Positions 6,950-14,950 of a DNA stretch of 50,778 bases are shown here, one piece after another (position 1 is the stretch's first letter; each line of letters begins with the position of its first letter). Below the pieces are notes generated by a model that searched no databases, was not told the origin of the DNA, and saw only the letters and a program-made list of their open reading frames with translations. The stretch is from an uncultured Mitsuokella sp. (GTDB taxonomy: Bacteria > Bacillota > Negativicutes > Selenomonadales > Selenomonadaceae), in the NCBI GenBank assembly GCA_945877355.1, contig CAMCRT010000008.1, forward strand, positions 1 to 50,778, given 5' to 3'. Made by a program: the position numbers and the translations under genes.

Positions 6950-8214
6950 AGGCTCTCCTTTGCAGCATCCTTTGTCAATGTGACGCTATCGATTGTCGCG
7001 CCGCGCTCGTCGCGGCAGGTGATGGATAGCGTCTTTTTATTTGCCTGGAGGGCGAGGTAGTTTCGGAAATTAGTGGCATCGCTTTGCGCCATGCTGACGA
7101 GGTCGAGAGGATCGCTCGGCACGGAATAGCGCTGATCCCCCGAGGGGCCGAACATGATGTAATAGGGCCCGTGCTCTGCAGGCTTTCCAGCGTAAATATG
7201 ACCGCGGTTCCGGTAGGTGTGCATGTGCCCCGTGAGCACGAGATCGATGCCGAGGGCATCAAAGGCATTCCGAAAGACGCTGCCCGCGTCGCTGAAGCCC
7301 TCGGAGGACTGGGTGCTAGCCTGATATTCGCCGTAGGCGAGGATATCCTTATGCATGAGGACAATGTTCCAGGGACGGGTGCTGGCTTCCACATCGTGCT
7401 TGAGCCAGAGGAGCTGCTCGGCGCGGAGGCCGTGGGTGAAATCCGTGAGCTCCAGGAATTGGGTGTTCAGCACGATGAAGTGGCAGGGGCCATAGTCGAA
7501 GGAATAGTAGTAGCCACGGAAATTCGGACTGTCATTGTCAGGCAGGGGGAAAAGGGAGAGATAACCCGCCGGCAGGCTGTTTTTCCAGTCCATGCCATAG
7601 CATTCGTGATTTCCCATGACGGGGGCAAGGGGGAGATATTCCCGCGTCCCGGTCATGGCGGCGAAAAAAGCTTGCCATTGGAATAGGGCGGCCCCATTGT
7701 CCACGAGATCCCCGACGATGGTGTAGAGCTCCGCCTCGGGATAGGCAGAGCGCGCCTTTTGGAGGAAATTCCCCCAGACCGCGTAGTCGACGCATTGGGA
7801 GTCGTCGAAAAGGAGGGCGGTAAAGTCTCCGTCTTCTGGGGGAGCCGTGCGGAAGGGGAGCCAGGTGGAAGCATTGCCACCAGCCCGGAGGCGGTACTCG
7901 TAGGAGGTGGCAGGCGCAAGCCCCGTTGCATCGGCACAGATGAGGTAAAAACCAGCGTCTCCCAGCATATTCCCCGTGACACTGGCCGAAAAGCTCTGTA
8001 CCTGCCCGTCCGGAGCCTTCACATCGAGAAGGGGCTTCGCTGGAGGGCTGTCCGTTTGCCACAGAAAGCGGCGGGAGCGGGCAGGGTCCTTCGTGATGAG
8101 CTGGCAGAGATAGGGGAAGGCCGGGGCGGCACTTGTATGGGGGCGCAGGAAGGGGAAGGCGGAGAGAGCCAGCGTCCCCCAGAAAGCGCGGGAAAGAAAG
8201 GAGCGGCGAGTCAA
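6946..8214 (-). CDS. Exported metallophosphoesterase, purple-acid-phosphatase-like
   Basis: Start is TTG at 8214: AGGAGG (8227-8222) sits 7 bases upstream and the protein then opens with a twin-arginine signal, TRRSFLSR, followed by a hydrophobic stretch ending near an AxA-like site. The open frame extends further upstream but without an equivalent start. A fibronectin-like N-terminal domain is followed by a calcineurin-like phosphoesterase domain with GDLVDNG, GNHE, MHKD and GHMH metal motifs. The first metal motif reads FDDSQ, so Gln replaces the usual His or Gly. Total 422 residues. Substrate unknown; the location is probably periplasmic or cell-surface. It is divergent from the AmmeMemoRadiSam genes. 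Confidence 0.85.
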   Translation of the reverse strand: MTRRSFLSRAFWGTLALSAFPFLRPHTSAAPAFPYLCQLITKDPARSRRFLWQTDSPPAKPLLDVKAPDGQVQSFSASVTGNMLGDAGFYLICADATGLAPATSYEYRLRAGGNASTWLPFRTAPPEDGDFTALLFDDSQCVDYAVWGNFLQKARSAYPEAELYTIVGDLVDNGAALFQWQAFFAAMTGTREYLPLAPVMGNHECYGMDWKNSLPAGYLSLFPLPDNDSPNFRGYYYSFDYGPCHFIVLNTQFLELTDFTHGLRAEQLLWLKHDVEASTRPWNIVLMHKDILAYGEYQASTQSSEGFSDAGSVFRNAFDALGIDLVLTGHMHTYRNRGHIYAGKPAEHGPYYIMFGPSGDQRYSVPSDPLDLVSMAQSDATNFRNYLALQANKKTLSITCRDERGATIDSVTLTKDAAKESL

Positions 8215-8386
8215 GCGGATACCTCCTGAAAATAAAATCGAGACAAGTGTAGCGCAAAAGGGCGAAATTCTGCTGGAAAATATGCGGGAAAAATATGATA
8301 AAGATCTGGAGAAATTTTGGGGAAATTCTGGAAATTCTGCGGGCCACGCGGTAAAATAGAGGGAAAGAAAAGGAGGAGGGATTTTT
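8215..8386. promoter_or_regulatory. Divergent intergenic region with four GAAATTYTG repeats
   Basis: A/T-rich spacer between divergent genes. GAAATTCTG or GAAATTTTG occurs in the same orientation at 8264-8272, 8311-8319, 8322-8330 and 8331-8339. The last copies run into a possible -35 (TGGAAA, 8329-8334), which lies 17 bases before TAAAAT (8352-8357). The repeats may be operator sites for the plus-strand genes. Confidence 0.4.
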
Positions 8387-9790
8387 ATGGCAATCCTGGC
8401 AGCAATGGCTGTCCCGCATCCACCCATCATCCTGCATGAAATCGGCAAGGGGGAGGAGCGGCGCATCCAAAAGACGATAGATGCCTACAATGAGGCAATG
8501 AAGAGGGCACTGGCACTTCAGCCCGATACCATCATCCTGACGAGCCCCCATGCGGAGCTCTATGCGGACTATTTCCACATCACGCCGGGCCGCGTGGGTT
8601 GCGGAGACTTCTCAGCGTTCCGAGCGCCGGAGGTGCAGGTGGAGGTCACCTATGATGAGGAGTTGGCAAAGACGCTGGAGGCTATGGCCTCCCAGGAGAA
8701 TTTTCCGGCGGGCTTCCTCGGCGTGCGCCAGCAGACCCTGACGCCAGATCATGGGACGATGATTCCCCTGGACTTCCTGCGGCGAAATCTCCCGGAGGGC
8801 ATGGCGATGCCCCATGTCCTCCGGCTGAGCCTTTCTGGGCTCTCGAACCGGGAGCACTACCACTTCGGCGAGCTTATCCGGGAGGCGGTGGATAGCCTCG
8901 GCCGCCGGGCCGTCTTCATTGCCAGTGGCGACCTCTCCCACAAGCTTTTGCCGGAGGGGCCCTATGGCTTTGCGAAGGAGGGGCCTGTCTTTGACAAGGC
9001 GGCCTGCGCGGCTCTGGGCTCTGGAGACTTTCTCTCGCTACTGACCCTTGACCACGATATGTGCGAGGGGGCGGCGGAGTGCGGCCTGCGCTCCTTCTGG
9101 ATTATGGCGGGGGCGCTGGCTCGTCGGGAAGTTCACCCGGAGCTCCTTTCCTACGAGGGGCCCTTCGGCGTGGGCTACGGCGTGGCGTACTTCACCCTAG
9201 GGGGAGAGGACGCTTCTAGAAATTTTGGCGAGCAGCTCATCGCCTATGAGAAGAAGAAAATGGCAGAAATCAGGGAAAGGGAGGACAGCCTCGTGCGGCT
9301 GGCGCGGAAGAGCCTCGAGAGCTTTGTGCGGAGCCACACGCGCATCCCTGTCCCGGCTGATGTACCGTCGGAGCTCCTTTCCCGCCAGGCGGGAGCCTTC
9401 GTCTCCATCAAGAAGGACGGAGCGCTTCGCGGCTGCATCGGCACATTTCTGCCCACCCGGCGGAATCTGGCGGAGGAAATCCTCCAAAATGCCATATCGG
9501 CGGGCACCCAGGATCCGCGCTTTGACTCGGTGCAGGAGTCGGAGCTGGATTCCCTCGTCTACGATGTGGACGTATTGACGGAGCCCGTGCCGGTGGCAAG
9601 CCCGAAGGAACTGGACCCGAAGCGCTACGGCGTCATTGTCCAGGCGGGGGATCGGCGCGGTCTCCTGCTGCCGGATCTTGCCGGTGTCGATACGGTGGAG
9701 CAGCAGATCGCCATCGCCCGGAAAAAGGGAAATATCAACGATCGGGAGCCGGTACAGCTCTATCGCTTCGAGGTGGAGCGCCATGTCTGA
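8387..9790 (+). CDS. AmmeMemoRadiSam system protein, Memo-AMMECR1 fusion
   Basis: A 467-residue fusion. Residues 1-280 are a Memo/class III extradiol-dioxygenase-like domain (VPHPPII with His11, SPHAEL with His55, ASGDLSH near 179-185). Residues 300-467 are an AMMECR1 domain with the LRGCIGT signature at 347-353. In many bacteria and archaea these two domains travel with a radical SAM enzyme, as here, and the joint biochemical role is not established. The start follows AGGAGG. The 3' end overlaps the next gene by 8 bases, so the two are certainly co-translated. The protein is cytoplasmic. Confidence 0.92.
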   Translation: MAILAAMAVPHPPIILHEIGKGEERRIQKTIDAYNEAMKRALALQPDTIILTSPHAELYADYFHITPGRVGCGDFSAFRAPEVQVEVTYDEELAKTLEAMASQENFPAGFLGVRQQTLTPDHGTMIPLDFLRRNLPEGMAMPHVLRLSLSGLSNREHYHFGELIREAVDSLGRRAVFIASGDLSHKLLPEGPYGFAKEGPVFDKAACAALGSGDFLSLLTLDHDMCEGAAECGLRSFWIMAGALARREVHPELLSYEGPFGVGYGVAYFTLGGEDASRNFGEQLIAYEKKKMAEIREREDSLVRLARKSLESFVRSHTRIPVPADVPSELLSRQAGAFVSIKKDGALRGCIGTFLPTRRNLAEEILQNAISAGTQDPRFDSVQESELDSLVYDVDVLTEPVPVASPKELDPKRYGVIVQAGDRRGLLLPDLAGVDTVEQQIAIARKKGNINDREPVQLYRFEVERHV

Positions 9791-10631
9791 GGCGTTGAAG
9801 TGCACGCTCTGTCCCCATGGCTGCCGGCTGAAGGAAGGGCAGACGGGCTTTTGCCGGGCTCGCAGGGCAGAGGGCGGTCGCATTGTGCCCCTGGGGTACG
9901 GACGGCTCACCTCCGTCGCCCTTGATCCCATCGAGAAGAAGCCCCTCTACCACTTTTATCCCGGCTCCTATATCCTCTCTGTCGGCAGTTTCGGCTGCAA
10001 CCTGCACTGCCCCTTCTGCCAGAACTACACCATTTCCCAGGCAGATGAGGAGGGCTTCGAGGGGGTGGCAATTCCTGTGCAAGAGGCGACGCCATTGGAA
10101 CTGGCGGAGGCCGCATCACGCCTTCAGCGGGAAGGACGCAGCATTGGCGTGGCCTTTACCTACAATGAGCCGCTGGTGGCCTACGAGTATGTCCTGGAGG
10201 CGGCAAAGCTCCTGAAGGAGCGGGGCCTTGCGGTGGTGCTGGTGACGAATGGGCAGATCAAGGAGGGGCCCTGGCGGTCGCTTCTTCCCTATGTGGATGC
10301 CGCCAATATCGACCTCAAGGGCTTTGACCAAAAATTTTATGACTGGATAAAGGGAGATTTGGCGACGACAAAGCGCGCCATCGAGCTGGCAGAGCAGGCT
10401 GGCTGCCATGTGGAGGTCACGACCCTCGTCATCCCCGGAAAGAATGACAACGCGGAGGACATGAGGGCGGAGGCAGCCTGGCTTAAATCCCTAGGCGACA
10501 TCCCCCTGCACCTGTCCCGCTATTTCCCCCGATACGAATGCGATATTCCCATGACGCCAGTGGAGACGCTCGGGAAGCTCAAGGCCGTGGCAGAGGAATA
10601 TCTGACCCATGTCCATCTCGGCAATGTATAA
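9783..10631 (+). CDS. amrS: AmmeMemoRadiSam system radical SAM enzyme
   Basis: 282 residues from the ATG at 9783, which overlaps the preceding stop (ATGTCTGA); the frame is open upstream but lies inside the previous gene. The N-terminus carries CTLCPHGC, and the radical SAM CxxxCxxC motif is Cys72, Cys76, Cys79. The family resembles pyruvate-formate-lyase activating enzymes, and an older label is 'PFL-activating-like'. It probably acts together with the Memo-AMMECR1 fusion. It is followed directly by a terminator shared with the convergent glyS. Confidence 0.92.
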   Translation: MSEALKCTLCPHGCRLKEGQTGFCRARRAEGGRIVPLGYGRLTSVALDPIEKKPLYHFYPGSYILSVGSFGCNLHCPFCQNYTISQADEEGFEGVAIPVQEATPLELAEAASRLQREGRSIGVAFTYNEPLVAYEYVLEAAKLLKERGLAVVLVTNGQIKEGPWRSLLPYVDAANIDLKGFDQKFYDWIKGDLATTKRAIELAEQAGCHVEVTTLVIPGKNDNAEDMRAEAAWLKSLGDIPLHLSRYFPRYECDIPMTPVETLGKLKAVAEEYLTHVHLGNV

Positions 10632-10640
10632 TGATATGCG

Positions 10641-10672
10641 AAAAGACCGCCTCGTGTGAAGCGGTCTTTTTT
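10641..10672 (+). terminator. Bidirectional terminator between amrS and glyS
   Basis: A perfect 10-bp stem (10641-10650 with 10661-10670) with a 10-base loop. Six T in total end the plus strand, and four T the minus strand. Confidence 0.85.
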
Positions 10673-10690
10673 ATGGTATGTGTTATGAAG

Positions 10691-12745
10691 TTATGCCGTG
10701 ACGATCTTTCCGAAGTCTGCGATGCAGAGAGAGAGGGCGTCGATGGCCTTCAGGAGTCCGAGGCGGTTCGTGCGGATGGTCTCGTCCTTGTCCATGACCA
10801 TGACATCATCGAAGAACTTGTTGATGGGGGCTGTGATGGTCATGAGGGAGTGGATGGCGCTGGCGTAGTCCCGCACGCCGATATGGGCGGAGACCAAGTC
10901 GGCCACGTCGTTGTAGGCGTCAAAGAGGGCCTTTTCCGCATCGTTGACGAAGCGGGTGGCGTCGACCTCGGCGTTGTCGGCCTTGGCCGCGAGGTTGTGG
11001 ACGCGGGTGAGGGCCTGGAGCCCCTCAGTCGCCTTTTCCGTCTTGAGGAAGTCGGCAAGGGCCTCGGCGCGGAGCTTGACGCTATATATGTCATCGACAT
11101 CCTGGAGCACTGCATCCACCACATCGTAGCGGAAGCTCTCGAGGACATTCTTGAGGCGCAGGCGGATGAAGTCCGCCACATCGCTCTGCATCTTCTCGCA
11201 GGCGGCGTCGTCTGTGATGTGGTAGAGCTGGAGGGCGCGCTCCACCAGATCCCGGAGGCTCAGGTTGTACTCTCCCTCGATGATGGTATTGACGAGGCCG
11301 AGGGCCTGGCGGCGCAGGGCAAAGGGATCCTCGGAGCCCGTGGGAATCTTGCCGAGGCTGAAGGTGCCCACAAGGGTGTCAATCTTGTCCGCGATGCTGA
11401 CGATGCGGCCTTCGAGGGAGCTGGGTTGGCTGTCGCCGGCGAAGCGGGGCTTGTAGTGCTCGTCGATGGCGAGGGCCACTTCGGGGCAGGCGCCGTCCAG
11501 CGTCGCATAGGCCCGGCCCATGATGCCCTGGAGCTCTGTGAACTCCTGCACCATGCCGGTGGTGAGATCCGCCTTGGAGAGAAGGGCCGCCTTCTTCACA
11601 TGGCGCAGTGTCTTCTCATTCGCATCGAGGAGCGTGGCGATATGGGCGGCCAGCTCTGCGATGCGCTCCGTCTTCTCGTACATGGTACCGAGGCCCTGCT
11701 GGAAGACGACGGTCTTGAGCTTCTCCCGATGCTCCTCCAGAGGCTTCTTGCGATCCTCGTCGAAGAAGAACTGGGCATCCTCGAGACGAGCCCGCAGGAC
11801 GCGCTCATTGCCGTGCTGGACGATGTCCAGGTAGTCGCTGCCGCCGTTGCGCACGGTGATGAAGAGGGGCAGGAGCTTTCCGGCTGGGTCCTTCACGGGG
11901 AAGTAGCGCTGATGATCCCGCATGGGGGTGATGACCGCCTCCGGCGGGAGCTTCAGATACTTCTTATCGAAGGTGCCGCAGAGGGCCGTGGGGTACTCCA
12001 CGAGGTAGAGGACCTCCTCCAGAAGATCCTCCGTGATAACGGCGTTTCCATTGTGCTCCCTGGCGCAGGCATGGATGCCGTCCACGATGAGGGATTTGCG
12101 CTTCTCCGGGTCCACGATGATGAAGGCCTTCTCGCAGGCGGCTTCGTAGTCACTTGCCGAGACGATGGTGAAGTCGCCCTTCGACAGGAAGCGATGGCCC
12201 CGAGAGACGCGGCAGCTCTTGACCTTTGCGAGCTCGAAGGGGATGATGTCCTCGCCGTAGAGGGCGACGATCCAGCGGATGGGGCGGATGAACTTGAAGT
12301 CAAGGGCTCCCCAGCGCATGGTATTCGGGAAGCTCAGGCCCGTGATGAGGGAGGGGAGGATGTCCTTCAGGAGCTCCGTCGTCTCCTTGCCCGTCTCATG
12401 GACCTGGGCGTAGACGTAGCCATCCTTTTCCACCAGGTCCTTCGGGTCGATGCCCTGGCCCCGGGCAAAGCCGATGGCGGCCTTCGTGGGCTTGCCGTCG
12501 GCATCAAAGGCGATTTTCGCCGAGGGGCCGCGGCTCTCGCGATTCTCATCGGCCTGACGGTCCGAAAGCCCCGATACGAGTAGCGCGAGGCGGCGCGGTG
12601 TGCCGAGGGTGCGGACAGAGGCGAAGGCGAGGCGGTTTTCCTTCAGGGCGCGCTCTGCCTTTTCCTTGAGCTCCCGGAGGGTGCCGGGCATGACGTGTGC
12701 CGGCACTTCCTCCGTGCCGATTTCCAGTAAAAGTTCCTTTTCCAT
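10691..12745 (-). CDS. glyS: Glycyl-tRNA synthetase beta subunit
   Basis: Beta chain of the bacterial alpha2beta2 glycyl-tRNA synthetase; it binds tRNA and supports aminoacylation by the alpha chain. 684 residues from the ATG at 12745, which has AGGGGAG 8 bases upstream. A GTG at 12751 overlapping the glyQ stop is an alternative adding two residues. The N-terminus (LLLEIGTEEVPA) and the C-terminal DALR-type anticodon-binding region (ARVHNLAAK-like stretch, then MVMDKDETIRTNRLGLL) fit the family. Second gene of the T-box-controlled glyQS operon. Confidence 0.96.
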   Translation of the reverse strand: MEKELLLEIGTEEVPAHVMPGTLRELKEKAERALKENRLAFASVRTLGTPRRLALLVSGLSDRQADENRESRGPSAKIAFDADGKPTKAAIGFARGQGIDPKDLVEKDGYVYAQVHETGKETTELLKDILPSLITGLSFPNTMRWGALDFKFIRPIRWIVALYGEDIIPFELAKVKSCRVSRGHRFLSKGDFTIVSASDYEAACEKAFIIVDPEKRKSLIVDGIHACAREHNGNAVITEDLLEEVLYLVEYPTALCGTFDKKYLKLPPEAVITPMRDHQRYFPVKDPAGKLLPLFITVRNGGSDYLDIVQHGNERVLRARLEDAQFFFDEDRKKPLEEHREKLKTVVFQQGLGTMYEKTERIAELAAHIATLLDANEKTLRHVKKAALLSKADLTTGMVQEFTELQGIMGRAYATLDGACPEVALAIDEHYKPRFAGDSQPSSLEGRIVSIADKIDTLVGTFSLGKIPTGSEDPFALRRQALGLVNTIIEGEYNLSLRDLVERALQLYHITDDAACEKMQSDVADFIRLRLKNVLESFRYDVVDAVLQDVDDIYSVKLRAEALADFLKTEKATEGLQALTRVHNLAAKADNAEVDATRFVNDAEKALFDAYNDVADLVSAHIGVRDYASAIHSLMTITAPINKFFDDVMVMDKDETIRTNRLGLLKAIDALSLCIADFGKIVTA

Positions 12746-12747
12746 GC

Positions 12748-13626
12748 TCACTTCTCCCCTCTGTGGAGCATCGGATAGCCGAGCTCCTCACGCTGTTTCA
12801 GATAGCATTCTGCGCAAAGCCGTGCAAGCTTTCGGACGCGGCCGATGAAGGCGGCCCGCTGGGATACGGAGATGGCACCCCGGGCATCCAGCAGGTTGAA
12901 GGTATGGGAGCACTTGAGCACGTAGTCGTAGGCCGGGTGGACATAGCCCTTTTCGATGACGCGCACCGCTTCCTTCTCGTATTTGTCGAAGAGGTCGAAG
13001 AGGAGCGCCTCGTCCGACAGCTCGAAGGCGTAGGCGGACTGCTCATACTCGTTCTGATGGAAGACATCGCCGTAGGTGTAGTCGTCCGTCCACTGGATAT
13101 CGTAGACGTTCTCCACACCCTGGATATACATGGCGAGGCGCTCGAGGCCATACGTGATTTCAGAGGCCACGGGGCGCACGTCCTGGCTGCCCACCTGCTG
13201 GAAGTAGGTGAACTGGGTGATTTCCATGCCGTCGAGCCAGACCTCCCAGCCGAGGCCCCAGGCGCCGAGGGTCGGGGACTCCCAGTTGTCCTCCACGAAG
13301 CGGATGTCGTGCTCCTTGGCATTGATGCCGAGTGTCTCCAGGCTCTTCAGGTAGAGCTCCTGGATATTGTCTGGCGACGGCTTCATGATGACCTGGAACT
13401 GGTGGTGCTGGTAGAGGCGGTTCGGATTGTCGCCATAGCGGCCGTCTGCCGGGCGGCGGGACGGCTCCACGTAGGCCACATGCCAGGGCTCCGGACCCAG
13501 CACCCGCAGGAATGTCGATGGATTCATCGTGCCCGCGCCCTTTTCCACATCGTAGGGCTCGGCTAGGATGCAGCCTTGGTCTGACCAGAATTTCTGGAGT
13601 GCCAAGATGATTTCCTGAAATTTCAT
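12748..13626 (-). CDS. glyQ: Glycyl-tRNA synthetase alpha subunit
   Basis: Catalytic chain of the heterotetrameric enzyme. 292 residues, the family's usual length. The ATG at 13626 is chosen because GGAGGG lies 9 bases upstream and the protein starts [14 protein letters not shown] like its relatives; the frame continues upstream into the T-box leader but is not translated there. The class II motif regions [13 protein letters not shown] and [20 protein letters not shown] are visible. The glyQ stop lies 2 bases before the glyS ATG. Confidence 0.97.
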   Translation of the reverse strand: MKFQEIILALQKFWSDQGCILAEPYDVEKGAGTMNPSTFLRVLGPEPWHVAYVEPSRRPADGRYGDNPNRLYQHHQFQVIMKPSPDNIQELYLKSLETLGINAKEHDIRFVEDNWESPTLGAWGLGWEVWLDGMEITQFTYFQQVGSQDVRPVASEITYGLERLAMYIQGVENVYDIQWTDDYTYGDVFHQNEYEQSAYAFELSDEALLFDLFDKYEKEAVRVIEKGYVHPAYDYVLKCSHTFNLLDARGAISVSQRAAFIGRVRKLARLCAECYLKQREELGYPMLHRGEK

Positions 13627-13634
13627 TTGATACA

Positions 13635-13900
13635 ACCCTCCATAATCATATACGGCTCTCGAGAAGGGAATCAAAAAATCCCGTCCTCGTGACATTGTCA
13701 CAGGGACGGGACATTTCCCGCGGTTCCACCCTGATTGGCTCGGGAAAGAATCTCGAACCCTTCTCAATTTTATGGCGCAGCTATAATGCGCCTGGTATGC
13801 ATTTTTGCTCGGAAGTGCCTTCGCCTCACTGACGCCTCTCACCCTCGCGTCTCGCTGACGGGACTAGCCCTTGAGGTTACTCCTCTTCTTCATTGCGTGA
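13635..13900 (-). promoter_or_regulatory. T-box: T-box leader (glycine) controlling glyQS
   Basis: On the minus strand the leader contains the T-box sequence AGGGTGGAACCGCG (13732-13719), which senses uncharged tRNA, followed by a competing terminator. The 5' part has the AAGAGGAGTA-like start of stem I and a GGTGAGAG-like apical segment. A plausible specifier is GGC at 13819-13817 within AAGGCACTTCC, which would read glycine tRNA and fits the gene. The specifier assignment is by eye. Confidence 0.9.
13673..13710 (-). terminator. T-box-regulated terminator upstream of glyQ
   Basis: On the minus strand CCCGTCC-type arms with an inner GTGACA/TGTCAC stem are followed by A-free T-run (six T). 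It is the attenuator of the T-box, in competition with the antiterminator at 13719-13732. Confidence 0.85.
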
Positions 13901-13904
13901 GTCT

Positions 13905-13933
13905 AGCGTATCAGACAAAAGGGCGTTTGTCAA
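13905..13933 (-). promoter_or_regulatory. Promoter of the glyQS operon
   Basis: On the minus strand a perfect TTGACA (13933-13928), a 17-base spacer and TACGCT (13910-13905) lie just before the T-box leader. Confidence 0.65.
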
Positions 13934-14007
13934 TTCTCTACAGCGTATTTCCGAGGATTTTCATAATGGAAGGGTAAGGTAATCTAGAATTTTGGGAGGT
14001 TGCATTC

Positions 14008-14829
14008 ATGAAACTACATAAAATCATATTAGGCACGTTTCTTTCTATCCTTTTGCTGGTAAATATTGCCTGGGCTGCTGCGGCACCGGAGGTGACGGCA
14101 GATGCGGCGGTCGTCCTTGACGCGGATACGGGAGAGCTCCTCTACGATAAGAATGGGGACAAGCGGGAGTATCCCGCCAGCACCACAAAGGTGATGACCA
14201 GCATCCTGGCACTGGAGAATGGGCGCATGGATCGCATCGTCGAGGTGAGCGCAAACGCTGCGGATGTGGAGTCCACCCGCCTCCGCGCCGGCAATCAGGC
14301 GCGCATGGGGGATCTTCTGCAGCAGATGATGATGATATCGGACAACGGCGCAGCGACGGCGGTGGGGGAGTCCCTGGCAGAGGGGGACATCGACTATTTC
14401 GCCCAGAAGATGAATGACAAGGCGGCTTCCCTTGGCATGACGGGCACTCACTTCGTCAATGCCAACGGCATGCCGGACAGCAATCACTACTCCACGGCCC
14501 ACGACATGGCTCTGCTCATGGCCTATGCAGTGCAAAATCCCGCTTTCCTCGATATCATAGGAAAGGAAAGCGCCAATATCTACTACATCCGTCCTGCCGG
14601 CCGGGTGGAGTACTGCGAGACGACGGACGAGCTCCTGGGAAGCTACGAGGGCCTTCTGGGGGGGAAGACAGGCTGGACGCAGGCGGCCCGGGGCTGCTTC
14701 GTGGGAGCCGCCCAGCGGGATGGTCATACGCTTATCGTCTGCGTGCTCCACTCCTCCGACGATGAGACCCGCTTCGCCGATGCCAGAGCATTGCTGGACT
14801 ACGGTTTTGCCCAGGAAGCAGGGGCATGA
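14008..14829 (+). CDS. D-alanyl-D-alanine carboxypeptidase (PBP5/DacF family)
   Basis: Trims the terminal D-Ala from peptidoglycan stem peptides outside the cytoplasmic membrane. A signal peptide is obvious (KLHKIILGTFLSILLLVN, cleavage near AWAAA). The three active-site motifs are present: Ser58-Thr-Thr-Lys61, Ser111-Asp-Asn and Lys220-Thr-Gly. At 273 residues it lacks the C-terminal beta domain and membrane anchor found in full-size PBP5/DacF, so it may be soluble in the periplasm. GGGAGG precedes the ATG. It is divergent from glyQS. Confidence 0.9.
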   Translation: MKLHKIILGTFLSILLLVNIAWAAAAPEVTADAAVVLDADTGELLYDKNGDKREYPASTTKVMTSILALENGRMDRIVEVSANAADVESTRLRAGNQARMGDLLQQMMMISDNGAATAVGESLAEGDIDYFAQKMNDKAASLGMTGTHFVNANGMPDSNHYSTAHDMALLMAYAVQNPAFLDIIGKESANIYYIRPAGRVEYCETTDELLGSYEGLLGGKTGWTQAARGCFVGAAQRDGHTLIVCVLHSSDDETRFADARALLDYGFAQEAGA

Positions 14830-14859
14830 CGGGGAGTTGAAAATTTATAAAGATAGCTG

Positions 14860-14888
14860 TAGACAAACAGGCAAAGGAGTGCTATTCT
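14860..14888 (+). promoter_or_regulatory. Probable promoter of guaB
   Basis: TAGACA (14860-14865), 17-base spacer, TATTCT (14883-14888). It is a moderate match placed 62 bases before the guaB start. Confidence 0.45.
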
Positions 14889-14950
14889 ATACAGAATATA
14901 TCCGGAAGCGGATTGGTACGTTTTAGTCTTATTAGAAAGAAGGGGTTTCG

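Noticed and set aside
13735-13977. Plus-strand 80-codon frame between glyQ and the carboxypeptidase gene
   Set aside because: It coincides with the T-box leader read backwards; no homology and no ribosome-binding site.
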